A stretch of 64,000 bases of DNA from contig NC_089443.1 of NCBI RefSeq assembly GCF_026210795.1, positions 2,604,001-2,668,000 on the forward strand, read 5' to 3'. Each line of letters starts with the position of its first letter. Within the stretch, counting starts at the first letter, position 1. The notes under the pieces are model-generated. The model was not told where the DNA came from and did not search any database. It saw only the letters and a list, made by a program, of their open reading frames with translations. The DNA is from Rhizophagus irregularis. Its lineage: Eukaryota > Glomeromycota > Glomeromycetes > Glomerales > Glomeraceae. The position numbers and the translations under genes are program-made. Positions 35,561-48,224 of the stretch are shown piece after piece.

Positions 35561-36057
35561 AGTGGTGAGTAGTGAAATTATATTTTAAAGTAAAACATAT
35601 TTATAGTAATTTTATTTAACAAAATAAACATGTATAATATAGTAATTTTATATTAAAAATAATACACTGAGTTTAATAAAAATTCAAAAGATACTATTGA
35701 CAGATAATTAATAAAACATTGAAAAAAAAAATGAAATTTCATCAAAAAAAAATTTTTGTTTATGTATTTATATAAAGGATAATTTTAACGCTCACCCCGA
35801 GTGAAAATCACCTGGTCATGTGACATCGAATTTTACGTTTCAAAAAAAAATTAATTTATTTTTTAATATAATAAATAACATATGTATTATCAGTTATATA
35901 ATTTACATTAATAAATCTCGTTTATAACAACAAATAATGTTTTTATTAGTATTTGAATTACATTAAGAATTACATCAAAAATATCTGTCGTTCTCCTCTC
36001 CGATTATAATTTTCTAATATAGAGTTACAATACATAAAAATCTACGCTGCTCTCATA

Positions 36058-38970
36058 TTAATTAAAGTAGTTATTAGTACAATAAAAAATCAAATAAAGA
36101 GTGCACTCTGGTATAAAACTATGGAAGTATAGTATAATACCTCTATATTTCCCATCCCTAGCATTTGGACACTTTTTCTGGTAATGACCAGGTTTTCCGC
36201 ATAACAGACACCTGCGTTGACTCTTTGCCACTTGATAATTTGGATCATTCAGGTTTTCTTGCATCGGGACCCGTTTTTTTGATAATTTCATAGCGCTCTT
36301 CAATCTTTTCTTTGAGAGAGCACCTCGTATTTTAGTAACATTAGGATTAGTAATCTGCCCAATTAAGTGCTGTTGTAAAGGAATAATTATATTGCTAGTA
36401 TCTTGTCTCGATTGATCTTCTGTATAATTATTCACTTCTAAATTATTATTAGTATGATCATTTCTTTCTGATTGTATTTCATGTTTGGCTGCAATAAAAT
36501 CTTTTAGTATCTTAATTAATTCTTCATCAGTTTTTGTTTTCAAAGCAACATTTATAGCAGTTTTTGCTGTAGAAAATGCAATTCCAAATCGATTTCTTTT
36601 GGAATTATTTTGGCGCATGATTTCATTAGGTTGAATATGTTCTACTCCTTGAAAATAACGCAAACTTTGAAGTGTAAAGTTATTTTGAGGTGGTAGCACT
36701 GATGATGTTGAAGTATCTACAGGTTCTATTGCAGAAAGAACTGGTGAATTTTCAAAACTGCAATCCAAATTAGTTATGTTATCTTTGTACCATCTAGCAG
36801 GTATCATGCTGATATGAAATTTTGCCGAACTTGAATATAACATTACCCTCCAGAAATGGCGACAGATAATGCCTTTTGTAACTGTTTCCATGCAGGTACA
36901 GAGGTGAGTTCCATCAGATAACAGTGCCACTAAATTTTCACGTTGTGGTAATCCACCTATACGACGTATTCTCCATGTTTCAATAATATTCCCAAGTTCA
37001 ATACCACTTAGAAGTGATTGTAATGTTACTTGGGGTTCGTCAACTAGATTCTCTACAAAATCAGTACTGGTGGTATTAGACTCCAAATCCTATATAATAT
37101 ATAACAAATGAAGTAAATATTAATATTTTCATATCAAACTTAAACACATGATTTGCGAAATGATTTATTACCTCAATAAATGATGTTACCAATTGACCTT
37201 CATAAGTAAATGACTGAGAAATCTGAAACCTTTGCCATGACAATACAAGTGGTGTTAAGAAATGGATAAGAATTACGTCAATATTAGAAAAAAACTGGGA
37301 TGATAAATGAGGAATCCCAACTGTTGTTTGACGTGCTTTAAGATCAATTAGTTGACAATATTTGGATTCACTTTCATGTCTTTTGTCAATAGCTTTTTCA
37401 ACGTCACAGAGAGTGCTAGTGCTGTTTACTGCTTTCTTGATAATAGCATTAAAAGATTTAACGCTTTGAGTACTCTGTATTCCACCATTAAATTGGAATG
37501 GTAAATAAGATTTAGCCCAACTAGAACGATTAGGATATAAAGCTTTTGTCATATAAGATTGACATTCTGGAAATAAATCTATCATTGATTTCCATTTTTG
37601 TTCAAATAATTCAATACTTAAAGCATTTCGACATGAATAAAATGCTTTACTAAAAGAAAGAAAATTTTCGCCTAATTTTGCTTTAAGATGTTTTATAATA
37701 TTCTGCAATATATGAAAAAGACAGTGAAAATGAGGTGTTACCGGGAAAACGTGAGATGCTGCATTGATTAGACCAGGTTCAGAATCAGTCCAAAATGATT
37801 TTGGAGCCAAATTATTAGTTGCCTTTGTTAAGCATTGCAGGATCCACGTATATGTAGATGCCATCTCATCCTCTACAAGTGCATTTGCCACATTCCGGAA
37901 CCTTCCATAATTATCCCTGACTATGAATACACTTAGATACATGTTGTATTTGTTAGTTTTGCATGTATTGTCATTCAATAATACATCATGAAAACGGTGA
38001 TACAAGTCCTGCTGCTCAGATGACATCCAAAAAATGCCCGATAAACGACGTTCATTACCAGAGTGACGAATGAACACTTTTCAATTCGGATCCTCAGTCA
38101 TTTTTTCAAAAAGACTATTAAGAAATGAACCAGAGTCTGGAGATTCATCTTTACAATTTTCACGTAGCTTATAGATTGAATTATAGACATCTTGCTTATG
38201 AAAAATATGATGTGGATGTTTTTTCTTAAGAATCTCTAATTGTATAATGGGCGCAACCTTGCAATCTGTAAAAAATCTCAAATCCTGTACCATGTCATCA
38301 TTGAATTGACGATATCTTGCATTAAGATGAGCAATCTCAGTGGGATTTAATTCATGATTATGTACATCTACTAATGTTGTACATCTTATTTGTTGCTCTG
38401 TTTTTGGTAATTTGAAGTTGCAATGCAATCACATCCTGTTTTGTTAGAGTCTCACACACGATGTTCATTCTGATCAATTTTCTTACGTGCCTCATAATTA
38501 CCACTTAGAGAACAACGAAATGATTTGCGACGGGTAATAGTATGATCATTTAAGTCTTTATCATTTCGATAAACCTGATAACCAAAGCCTCTTTCTAGGC
38601 AATATTCATGTATAAATCTATCAACAGATTCCCAGTCATCAAAACTATTTCCAATAGTGAAATTATACTGATAAGTAGAATAATCAGAAGTGCTTGTATC
38701 GTTAGATAAAGGTTCAGATAGTTCTATAGATTCTATTGCATTAGATAGAGGTTCTATGATGGAAAAATTATTGTTTGGAGGTATACTAGTATCTTCAACG
38801 GAAAAATAACTATTAGGAGGTATAGTAATATTCTCTAACTCAACGGAAAAATAACTATTAGGAGGAGTAATATTCTCTAACTCACTACTATTACTTTCGG
38901 GAAAAGATGTATAAAAGGTATCTTCGCTATCTTTGGGAAAATTTATGTAGGATTCCCAGTCTCATTCCAT
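36058..38970 (-). pseudogene. MULE transposase with FAR1-like domain, SWIM finger and CCHC knuckle
   Basis: ATG near 38970. An acidic N-terminus leads to a FAR1-type region (WESVDRFIHEYCLERGFGYQ, TTLVDVHNHELNP). Then comes the MULE transposase core (NMYLSVFIVRDNYGRFRNVA, FWTDSEPGLINAASHVFP, HFHCLFHILQNIIKHLK). An intron lies between 37171 and 37090. It is followed by a SWIM finger (CTCMETVTKGIICRHFWRVM) and a CCHC knuckle (CLLCGKPGHYQKKC). Defects: TGA at 38964-38962, TGA at 38454-38452, a one-base loss near 38428 (GCDWHCNF expected), and TGA at 38083-38081 where PNWKVFIRHSG is expected. The rest is open, so inactivation is recent. It would act as a cut-and-paste transposase. Confidence 0.85.
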
Positions 38971-39156
38971 TATGGTAAAGAATTTGCAAGGATAAGCGAT
39001 ACTGCATTAATTATCACATCTTTATAAACGAAAATTAAATTCACCTCAGGTGAAAAAAAATTTAAAATCACCCGAGGTGAAATAATATTAAAATTTATTT
39101 AAAATAACCCAGGGGTGAAATTAAATTTAAAAATTAAAGTAATCACCTCGGGTGTA

Positions 39157-39396
39157 AGGTTGCTTGTCTAAACCTCTTCAAAATCCTACGATTAGTTTCG
39201 TCAAAATTTTACTATAGATTTATTATAGTTTTGGCAGAGTTTCGGCAGTTTCGGCATTTATAATAAGTTTCGGCAGTTTCGCCTTTCTCCAAAGTTTCGC
39301 CAGTTTTTTAATATAACTTTAATATAGTTTCAGCAGAATTTCGCTTTTCGGCGAAACGCCATCTTGCCTAAACCCCTAGGTTTCGGCAAGCAACCT
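39157..39396. mobile_element. 240-bp mariner-like MITE, copy 2
   Basis: AGGTTGCTTGTC... to ...GGCAAGCAACCT with TA on both sides (39155-39156, 39397-39398). Same orientation as, and nearly identical to, copy 1. It is inserted among the CACCTCGGGTG motifs upstream of the MULE transposase. Confidence 0.9.
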
Positions 39397-42202
39397 TATT
39401 CGGGTGATTAAAATTAAAAATAATCTGGGGTGAATTTTAAATTAATTCTTATATAAAATTGTGAAATGTAGTACAAAATTAACACTCACCGTTAGTGAAA
39501 ATAAAATAAAAATTAATTATAAATTCAATATATAATATTTTAAAAAGTTATATAAATATGAAAAATAAGCAATTAAAAACTCTTAGTATTTAAAAATAAT
39601 ACCAAAAATATGCAATTTAATTATCTTACATAGTATAAAATTTTCTTAAAATTAAGCATTATAAAATTCTTACATCATAAAACTTTACTATGTTGGCTAA
39701 GCACCTTGGTACCTTACATATATAAGTATTTTCCAGGGTCTTATTTAGAATAGTATTCCAATCTGAGGATATCCGTCACCATTTTATCTGATCCGATTAG
39801 AATCCACCATCTGTTTATCTGATCCGATTAGAAATCCAACATCTGGAATATCTGCATAAGTATTATCCGGATCATCCGGATCATCCTTAAGGAATATCTG
39901 GATTATCTGTTAATACCATTAAAATTTGTATATTATATAATTCCAGCTGGCATTAACTGATCAGTACTGGAATTTCCTTTTTTGGATACTTGTACAATAA
40001 GAATTCCAATTTTCACAGAAATCAAAATTTCTTTTTTTGGAAATTTGTGTAATGTCACGTGATTTGGCGGGATCTGAATCATTATAAATTAAATTTGTTG
40101 GATATCCGTCAGATGAATCTGTTATTATCTGTCATCCGAGAAATCCGATCTGTTATTATCCATCATCCGTGTGATCTGATCTGTTAACTTATCCGTTATC
40201 CATATAACCACCAATATCCAGATTAGAGTTATGATCCAGTCAAATCCGAATGATCCAAATTGCATTTGGTCAAAAACATAGAATCTATATTTAGATCCTT
40301 ATTTGTTCAAAAAAAAAAATTCATCTGTATATATTGTACGGATAAACTGGATTTGAACGGATAATCAGATTTGACAACGTAATACAGGTCACAGGATGCA
40401 AATAATAAAAAAATTTTCATATACGCATATTTTCGCTTCATTATTTTATTATTTTATTGTAAATTTGTATTGTTAATTTGTATTTATTATCATATTAATT
40501 GTATATATTACATTATATTAGTTTTTTGGTAAGAATGGTTTGTAAATTGTATCCAAAATATTGTAATTTCTTTTCAAAAACATTATTCTTTTAAAAAATT
40601 CTGGACTGATACGTGTTCTCTTAAGACCCATTAAATTTCCGCAATCTGAAAACAGTCTCTCACTTGGAGTTGAGGTAGCTGATACTGAAAGATAAGCACG
40701 TGCCAATTCACTCAATATTGGAAATTTTTCTTTGTTAATTTTCCACCAGGAAAAAGGATCAATATTAAATGGTATTTGTGGAATAGCAAGATATTCATTA
40801 AGTTCATTTCGGTTATTAGCAGGTGATGGATGATTAAAAATATCAAAAAGGGTTGATTTATAAAGTGTAGAGGATGGTGTAGGACCAAGAAAAGGAGTGG
40901 TAATTGTAACAGGCATAGGAATTGGAGAAGACTGTAAATGTGATGACATACTAAGTTTCATCTTCCTATACTTGTTTTTTAAAGAGTTCAGAGTTTGCTC
41001 TATTTCATATGGTGCAAAATCAAGCTTTTTAATCCGAGGATCAAGAATTGATAGTAGGTATGATATTTCACGTTCATTTTTCCAATAAAAGAGCATTGCT
41101 TGATATAAAGTATCTTTCACTTTTTTTAGAACTCCTGAGATTTGCATGGGCTGATTTAAATCTACATTTTTTTGATGCTCATTAGTATTTTTTTCATTAT
41201 TAGGATTATTTGGATTGTCTTGATCTTCATTCCATACAAAGACATCTTCCAAATTTTCGATATTAATATTCATTGTATTTTCGTTAGGTTCATCGGGTTT
41301 AAGCTTGTTAATAATTTCAGTTATCAAAGGTTTCATAATACTGTGAGTAGAATAATTACTACCTCTAAGATACCGGTTGCTTCTTCAAAAGGTCCTAATA
41401 TAAAAATTAAATCACGAAGTAAATCCCATTCATCATTTGTTAGCATCACTTTGGTTAATCTTTGAGAATCCTTTTTTGAGTCTTGATCAGTTTCTTCAGC
41501 TAGATTAGCTTCAAATGTACGAATATATCCTTTTAACTCTAAAAGTTGACACTACGCTAAGTAACTGGAATTCTAATGTGTTGGGACATCAGCAATAACA
41601 TGCCTTAAATATTTTGCTGTTTTTCCTGCATCCTAAATTATATAATATAAATTAATATTTGAAAAGACTATGTAAATTATAATTTATTACATTATAGAAC
41701 TACATGTAATTTAATAAAATTAAACTTACTATAGGAGTCCTTGAGGAGCTATTGGAATTCTAATATTACATTGAATTTAAATTAGAATATAATTAAAATT
41801 AAAATTAAAATTTAATATATTGTATTTGACTTAAACTTACTGGCTGTATAAATTGTTTTTGAATTTTTTCAAGACGTTCTGATTGCTTCGGACTCATAAA
41901 AAAATCAATAAGACGTTTAGTATGACTAACTAGTGATTTAATAGGCGCCAGACCTTTTCCGACTACAAGTTGTAACGTGTGGGCAGTACAAGGCTGCCAC
42001 ATTATATTTTCTGCTGCCAACTCCAAATCTTTGATAGCTTTTCGCATATTAGAACCGTTGTCTGTAGTTATCATAAAAGTTTTATCCCGAAGTCCTTATT
42101 CATTTAACACTGCAAGTAATGTATCACCAATATGATCAGCTGTATGGGGATATAAAATATATTGAACCGAAAGGATAACTTCATGAAGTTAAAATTCAGG
42201 AT

Positions 42203-42451
42203 TTGGGTCCCGTGATCACCAGACATTGAAGATAGGGTCTTTAGGTTAAGATGACCCGTTACTAAATGAAGTCTACCTACAGAGTCAAACGATCACTTGA
42301 CAGTGCACACGTAGGGTACTACCGGTATAACGAGTAGTTTGTAGTTTAATTATATTAGAGTAGTTATTAGGAAATTTTACTTTGTATATATCTTTTTATT
42401 TTTTTACTTTAATAAAACTGCAAATGCGCTGCAGAAAAAAAAAAAAAAAAG
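42203..42451 (+). mobile_element. Poly(A)-tailed retro-insertion (249 bp) with 11-bp TSD
   Basis: Flanked by AAATTCAGGAT (42192-42202 and 42452-42462). It ends in 16 A (42435-42450) about 20 nt after an AATAAA (in TTTAATAAAACTG). It has no TIRs. This is the signature of LINE-type target-primed insertion. The body could be the 3' end of a 5'-truncated LINE, a SINE, or a transcript retrocopy; I cannot tell which. It interrupts the hAT transposase. Confidence 0.85.
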
Positions 42452-43111
42452 AAATTCAGGATCAAGATATGAACAAGTTATTCCTAGAAACTCTTGGCGA
42501 TTACATCCTGTCCAAAGATCACAAGTTAAAGATACTGCATTAGCGTCTTTCTCCAATTTTTCTATAATTAATGACTTTAAGTAATTATATGCCTTATAAA
42601 TAAGTAATTTGATATATTTTGGATTGGGTATTTGAAATTTTAGATCTAGTTGAAAAATTAATTGTTTAAATGCTGGACTTTCAAGAACTGTAAGTGGCTG
42701 AGAATCACATATGACCCAATCTGTAAGATGTTGGCACAATTCAAGTTGATGTGATTCTTGATGATAAGTCATTTTAGAAAATGCGTCTTTAATATTTTGA
42801 TTTTGATTTACCTTTGTTTTTTAATAAAAAGCATAATATATTTAAGATTTTACATATACTGTATAATTAATAATTTAATAATAAAATTTACTTACATTGG
42901 GCTCTTCTTGTTCTTAAGTTATTCCGTGAATATTTGCAAAATGGTCAGAACAATTACTAGTTGACGTTCCTATCTTGTAAGTCTTTCTACATTCCTTTCC
43001 AACTACTACTTCTACTTTACAAATTGCATATCATACTCCTTCCTTAAAACTAGGCTCAAAATATTTCCAAATCCAACTTCTAACTTTACTCCCACCACGT
43101 CTTTCATTTAA

Positions 43112-44174
43112 GGGTCCAGTATATTACGTCATCCCCTATATGGCAAAAAATTGGAGATCATCTTTTTTTTACTTTCGTTACAAGAAAAAATTTTTTAATA
43201 TTTTTCAAACTCCTGCTTAAAAATATCTGTTAGAGAGCCAAAGTTTCTGGTTTTTCAAATAAACTTTAAAAAAGTATAGTATAAATATAGTTTACAACGA
43301 AAAACTACCATATGAAGTTAACAGTAGTTGCGAATTCTCTAAGGTAAGTTGCGAATTCTCTAATTAGACTAACTTTAAATTAACTTAAAACTTGCGAAAC
43401 TTTGAGACTTAATAATATAGTAATTAGTTAAATAATTTATATCAAAAAATTAGCAAGCATCATATTCAAATAAAAATTTTTACTAATACCATTTATTTTT
43501 TTATTATCTTAAGCGTATTTGTTCTTTTAAACTAAATACAAAATATTTCATGTGTTGTGAAGTAATAATTAGATTATTATAATTTTATAATGAAATGGAA
43601 AGGCAAATAAATTAATTTAATAACTTTGAATTATATATTTGGCGTTTGTGGAGTTATTATTTTTAATGTACAATTAAGGTTGCTTGCCGAAACCTAGAGG
43701 TTTAGGCAAGATGGCGTTTCGCCGAAAAGTGAAATTCTGCCGAAACTATATTAAAGTTATATTAAAAAACTGGCGAAACTTTGGAGAAAGGCGAAACTGC
43801 CGAAACTTATTATAAATGCCGAAACTGCCGAAACTCTGCCGAAACTATAATAAATCTATAGTAAAATTTTGATGAAACTAATCGTAGGATTTTGAAGAGG
43901 TTTAGACAAGCAACCTTATGTACAATATCAATCAAGCAAATGGTATTTTCATTAAGTTTTGTCAATAAAATATATAGAAATATTTATAAATGGTTAAAAT
44001 GTAGATAGGATGCATTATATTTATTATTTGAACGTATATTTAATAAAATTCATATGGTAGGTTGGGAAATATTTTATTTTTCCAAGAGTTTTCTCGTCAA
44101 TTTCGTGGTCACGTGATCATATAAAATGATCGTCATATGGTCATATACAAATGATGACGTAATATACTGGACCC
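43112..44174. mobile_element. 1063-bp TTAA-flanked element (GGGTCCAGTATATTACG)
   Basis: TIR GGGTCCAGTATATTACGTCA and inverted TGACGTAATATACTGGACCC. TTAA is on both sides (43108-43111, 44175-44178). Removing it rejoins the hAT frame (...KRIK-LNERRG...). The TTAA TSD suggests piggyBac. No transposase is present. A mariner-like MITE is nested in it. Confidence 0.88.
43677..43916. mobile_element. 240-bp mariner-like MITE, copy 3 (inverted)
   Basis: AGGTTGCTTGCCGAAACC... to ...GACAAGCAACCT, in opposite orientation to copies 1 and 2. TA flanks at 43675-43676 and 43917-43918. It is the innermost layer of a three-level nest: MITE in TTAA element in hAT. Confidence 0.9.
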
Positions 44175-44636
44175 TTAATTTTATTCTTTTTTGGTTTGGT
44201 TGCTCAATTTCTGTGTCACTATTATCATGAGTTCCTTCAACTTCAGTCATTATTATTATTTATTATATATTTATGTAGATTGTAAGTAGAAATAGATAAT
44301 GCGTAATTTTTGTGCATTTATTCTGCATCGTGTATTGCATTCTTAGTTTCTTTGTATAGTAAATACATGCATTTTATTACTGCTGATTAGGAATTTAAAT
44401 TTATATTAATTAACCAATCATATTCACCAGATTGAACAGATTTATACGGATGATCTGATGAAAATCCTGTCAAAATTTTGTAATACGTATATCATCCTTT
44501 CAAAAAAACTCAATCCGGATTGTAGCTTAAATCCGGATTTTGATAGGATGACAGGATTCCGGATGACCGGATCATATCTCTAATCTGGATATCCGTCAAA
44601 AAATCTGAATAGCGGCTAATTGGATTGGAACATTAA

Positions 44637-45069
44637 TTTAGAATGAGTCAAATTAAAGTACTTTAATATTTGCGAAAAAAAAAGAAATAGCCATGAGATT
44701 ATAATGAAGATCAGATGGCAAAAAGAGTTTATCATGATGGTGATATTATGCCATTTCCATGTAATTTAACTCTTTTTGAGATATCTCAATTATACTTCTC
44801 CGCTAATTAATTATGTCGTATTTTGGCGAACGGATCAATTCACTATTTATTATAAAATTACTATAAATTAATTACGTCTGTCAAAATACATTACGTCTGT
44901 CAAAATAAATTTAATTAGTATTTTATCATTTTGACGAAAAGTATAATCTCAATACCTTTCAAGATAGATTTTTGATCTTATTAATAGTGATCGCTTAAAC
45001 TTTTCAGTGCCCGTATATTTATTAAACATTTCTTCGTATATTTGTGTACAGTATCAGTAATAAATTCAA
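44637..45069. other. Spacer between hAT element and transposase relic
   Basis: AT-rich, with a duplicated ATTACGTCTGTCAAAATA motif at about 44870-44910. No gene seen. Confidence 0.4.
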
Positions 45070-46165
45070 CAATAATGAATCTGATGATTTTACCTCAGGT
45101 GAAGAAGTTGAGAAAGTTATAGATGACTGAATAAATTATTATTTTGATAATCTTGAAAAATAATTGAAAATAAAATCTAAAGTTCAAGTATGTTATAAAT
45201 CAAAATTTTATTTTTGTTGTTATATAATTATAATTATTATTTTCGTATTTTAGTGAAAAGTTGGTGAAATCAATGTCACAAAAAAATTTAGACAATTTCA
45301 AACCAACTCTCTTTATAATATAAAACACAGTATTAAAAAACTAAATATGGCATGATACTTTTGATCTACTGTAAGTATTAATTAAATATTTCAAAATATT
45401 TTATCGCATATTTATTAATATATTTTTTTTCATTACATTAGGGCTTTGGCATCAATTATAGTTCTGAATTAGCTCTACTTGTATAATCGATGACATCATC
45501 TAATTCTTAATACGATCAGAAGAACAAGTTACAAAGCATTTTTCACGATCATGATGATTGACAATCAAAAATTCAGCTTATAATACCTTTACAGCTAACG
45601 AGTGGCTTGAAATAACCGATAATAATCCATTTAAGTTGACTGAACCAGTATTAAATGCTAACTTAACATTGCTATTACATAATGCCACTTTTAAAAAATC
45701 ATTAGGCCTAATTACTAATTTTATAGGTATAAATGATAATAGTAAGCATAGTCATTTAGCAAATGAATTTTCTATAGATTGTAAGTTAGATTTAAGTATT
45801 TTTGTTAATTCTAAAGGAAAAAATGTTGAAGAGCTAATCTTTTTTTACTATTTAGAGCTGATGATATTCCAATTGTAGTCTTATGTAAAACATCAAAAGT
45901 TCTTTAAGGCATTAGATAAATGATCCAATTTTTGATAATATTCTAACTGATATATATGCATAATGGTGAAGTTTGGAAAACTTTTAAAGAAACAACAGAT
46001 AAAAGTTTGAATAATTTTTTTGATCTGATTATGTTGCTGATTTGCATTTCAGATTGATTTTAAATTTGGATTAGTTTCAACTTTTTGATGGCACAATCTA
46101 TAGTATTGGAATACTATATGTTACAATCGGTAACCTTCTGAGGGATTTGGCAATTTTATAAAAAT
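45070..46165 (+). pseudogene. Plavaka/KDZ (TNP2-like) transposase relic
   Basis: Pieces of coding sense in changing frames: NNESDDFTSGEEVEKVIDD*INYYF near 45075, a frame of 106 codons at 45558-45878 (TANEWLEITDNNPFKL...), then HNGEVWKTFKETTDKSLNNFF near 45960. It ends with LILNLD*FQLFDGTIYSIG and ILYVTIGNLLRDL near 46050-46150. The last block resembles the LDWFQPF...YSVGVIY...NLPR signature of TNP2/Plavaka-type transposases. The stops replace expected Trp codons (TGA in DD*INYY; TAG in LD*FQ). Heavily decayed. Confidence 0.6.
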
Positions 46166-46859
46166 TATAAATTGAGATTGAATCATACTGTCAATGGGAG
46201 TCAAAAAAGGTTGAATTTTTCATGTATTATGAATAATGTGCTGATCTTTAATTCTGAAGTAAGAGATAAAAAATCAATTTTAGGGCAAAGAAAACTATAA
46301 ATACTTTGATTAAGAATGAAGGCATTTCTGATCAAATAATATTTTTTATTAACATAGATATATATAATATATTTTATCATGAATTTTCTATTATTTATTT
46401 TCGTTATATTTACTGATTGTTCATTTGAAATTTTAGGTAACACTATTGAGAGAACGCATTTATTTCACCAAAAATCATCTTACTAACAATTAACTTACTG
46501 ACAGTCATTTTACCGACAGGATCATTTCACTTACAGTTATTTTACTGACAATCATTTTATCAACAAAATCATTTCACTGACAGGATCATTTCACCAACAA
46601 CTAAAAATATTAATAAAAAAAATACAAAAAAAATAGCATTATAAAAAATTCATTATTGTGAAATTTTATTTTATTTAGCTGTTTTCTATATTTAATATAT
46701 AATTTCATAATACTATTATATTTAATGCTTATGTAATTAAAATATTTATATATATCTTAGAAATTCTATATCATATATTAACACTGATAAAAATTTATGC
46801 TTAATGTTTCTAATACATAAAATGAATAAAATATAAATATATAAACTAATTAAAATGAA

Positions 46860-48008
46860 ATATTATGAGTTATTCCTCAAAGAAAGTTCAATAATAGTCT
46901 ATTTTTCTGATCATTATAAACCACCTGGATTCTGTTTTCATATTCTCTATTATGTTTTTTTTGCTTAAGTCATAAATTTTCTCGAAGAATTAACTCAACC
47001 TTAATCTCAATTTAATACTGCTTATTTTGCAACTCCTTTATGATTTTAAATAATCCCATATGCATGTGTATGACCCACCAATGTCTTCCATCTCCTATAC
47101 CATACCTTTGCTAAATTCTATGTTTTTGAAAATGTATATTCTATATTTTCAGTGATTGATCATAAAGATGGTGGAAATAATGGCTCAGAACAAACTACAT
47201 TTCCATTTCTTAATCTATGAATTACCTTTTTATGAATATAATAAATCTCAAACCAATCCAAAAGTTCATTGACTTCTGGTAACATGTTTAATGGCATATT
47301 ACTCCTTAATTCATCAAATGCAGCTGGAATATTATTACAAGGCAAAAATGCAAGTGCTGGGATATATCTAACAAATAAACTAATATTTTTATCACTTGCA
47401 TATTGAGAAGCAAGGCCAAATGCTTGCACTTTATAATATACATTTTAGAACAAATAAAAATGGCAGCCTTTATTTTGAACACCATGTATTTCTATATGAA
47501 CTGTATTGATTGAAGCTTTTTCAAAATCTGTTAATATATACTGTGGTTGTAGATCAATATTATGTTCATCATCAAAGTTGATTAAATTTTAAAACAATGC
47601 TTTATAGCACTCCTCTAATTTACTTGATATTAGTGAAAACACAAGAGGCATAATTTGAGAGTTTTCACTACTTTCGACACTTTCATGAATTGTATAGAGT
47701 TGTTTAAAACTTGTTGGAACAGTTTTGAAAGTACCGTCCATTATCTAAAAGGATAATTGAAACAGATAGTTGATATTATTAGATGTTGTAAAGATATCTG
47801 CAGCATAGTTATGATCTGTAAACTTTACAAGATGATGTTAATTTTTGGTAAACATAATTGTAGCTTGTCTATTGCATTATAGTTGATCCCATTTTTCACA
47901 ATACCAATAATATGAGTTGTTTTTTTTTTTGTCTTTAACTATGAGATAGCCATGAACATTGATTTTATTTTTATTTTAAATAGAAGAAACAGCTTCACAG
48001 ATATCCAT
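46860..48008 (-). pseudogene. FLYWCH-MULE transposase, many stops
   Basis: ATG 48008 (MDICEAVSSI). A FLYWCH-type finger is readable (NSYYWYCEKWDQL-CNRQAT...HHLVKFTDHNYAAD). Then comes the MULE core MDGTFKTVPTSFKQLYTIHE, IMPLVFSLISSKLEECYKAL, ILTDFEKASINTV, KGCHFYLF*NVYYKVQAFGL, FVRYIPALAFLPCNNIPAAF, and the end CSEPLFPPSL*SITENIEYT. The stops fall where Gln or Trp is expected (TAA in ALF*NLI and YLF*NVY; TGA in PSL*SIT; TAG in SKT*NLA). Transposase of the enclosing element, inactive. Confidence 0.85.
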
Positions 48009-48224
48009 TTTGAAAAAAATAAAGAAGAGGATAAAGTATTTATTAGAAAAAAATTGAGTTTTACTTATAAATACTACAAATATTGAAGTAAAATTTTTAT
48101 TAGAGAATTTTGTCATTTAATTTTATTTATTTGAGTGGTAAAAAAATGATTCAAACAATAAATAAAAAAATTAATATTTTATTATATTCAAATTATATAA
48201 CATTCCTTTTATATATATACTAGG

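Larger units (their letters stand above)
35781..39502 (-). mobile_element. MULE/FAR1-type transposon (boundaries approximate)
   Basis: Encloses the transposase pseudogene at 36058-38970. A 28-bp motif, TTAACGCTCACC-CGAGTGAAAAT, occurs at 35781 and in the same orientation at 39475-39502. The 5' flank of the gene (39040-39160, 39400-39440) has a cluster of near-palindromic CACCCGAGGTGA motifs, probably transposase binding sites. Clean TIRs and a TSD were not resolved. A 240-bp MITE is inserted at 39157-39396. Confidence 0.5.
40518..44250 (-). pseudogene. hAT transposase with BED finger
   Basis: ATG at 44250 (MTEVEGTHDNSDTEIEQPNQ), then KRIK. The frame continues after a 1.06-kb insertion as LNERRGGSKVRSWIWKYFEP, with a BED finger (ICKVEV...CRKTYK...HFANIH). 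Next come TCDLWTGCNRQEFLGITCSY, then a second insertion at 42451-42203, then FMITTDNGSNMRKAI and WQPCTAHTLQLVVGKG. The C-terminal hAT dimerisation domain (WWKINKEKFPILSELARAYL, SATSTPSERLFSDCGNL) ends at 40518. Besides the insertions there are in-frame stops, for example TGA near 43033-43031 in GV*YAICK, a TAA after DPEF, and NE*GLRDK. Non-functional. Confidence 0.88.
39752..44636 (-). mobile_element. hAT transposon (4.9 kb) with three nested insertions
   Basis: Ends AGTATTCCAATC and (inverted) TTAATGTTCCAATCC. The perfect 8-bp TSD is TTTAGAAT (39744-39751, 44637-44644). Both subterminal regions are crowded with GGATATCCGTCA / GATCCGGAT motifs, typical hAT transposase-binding repeats. It encloses a broken hAT transposase (40518-44250). 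Insertions are at 42203-42451, 43112-44174, and within the latter 43677-43916. Confidence 0.85.
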
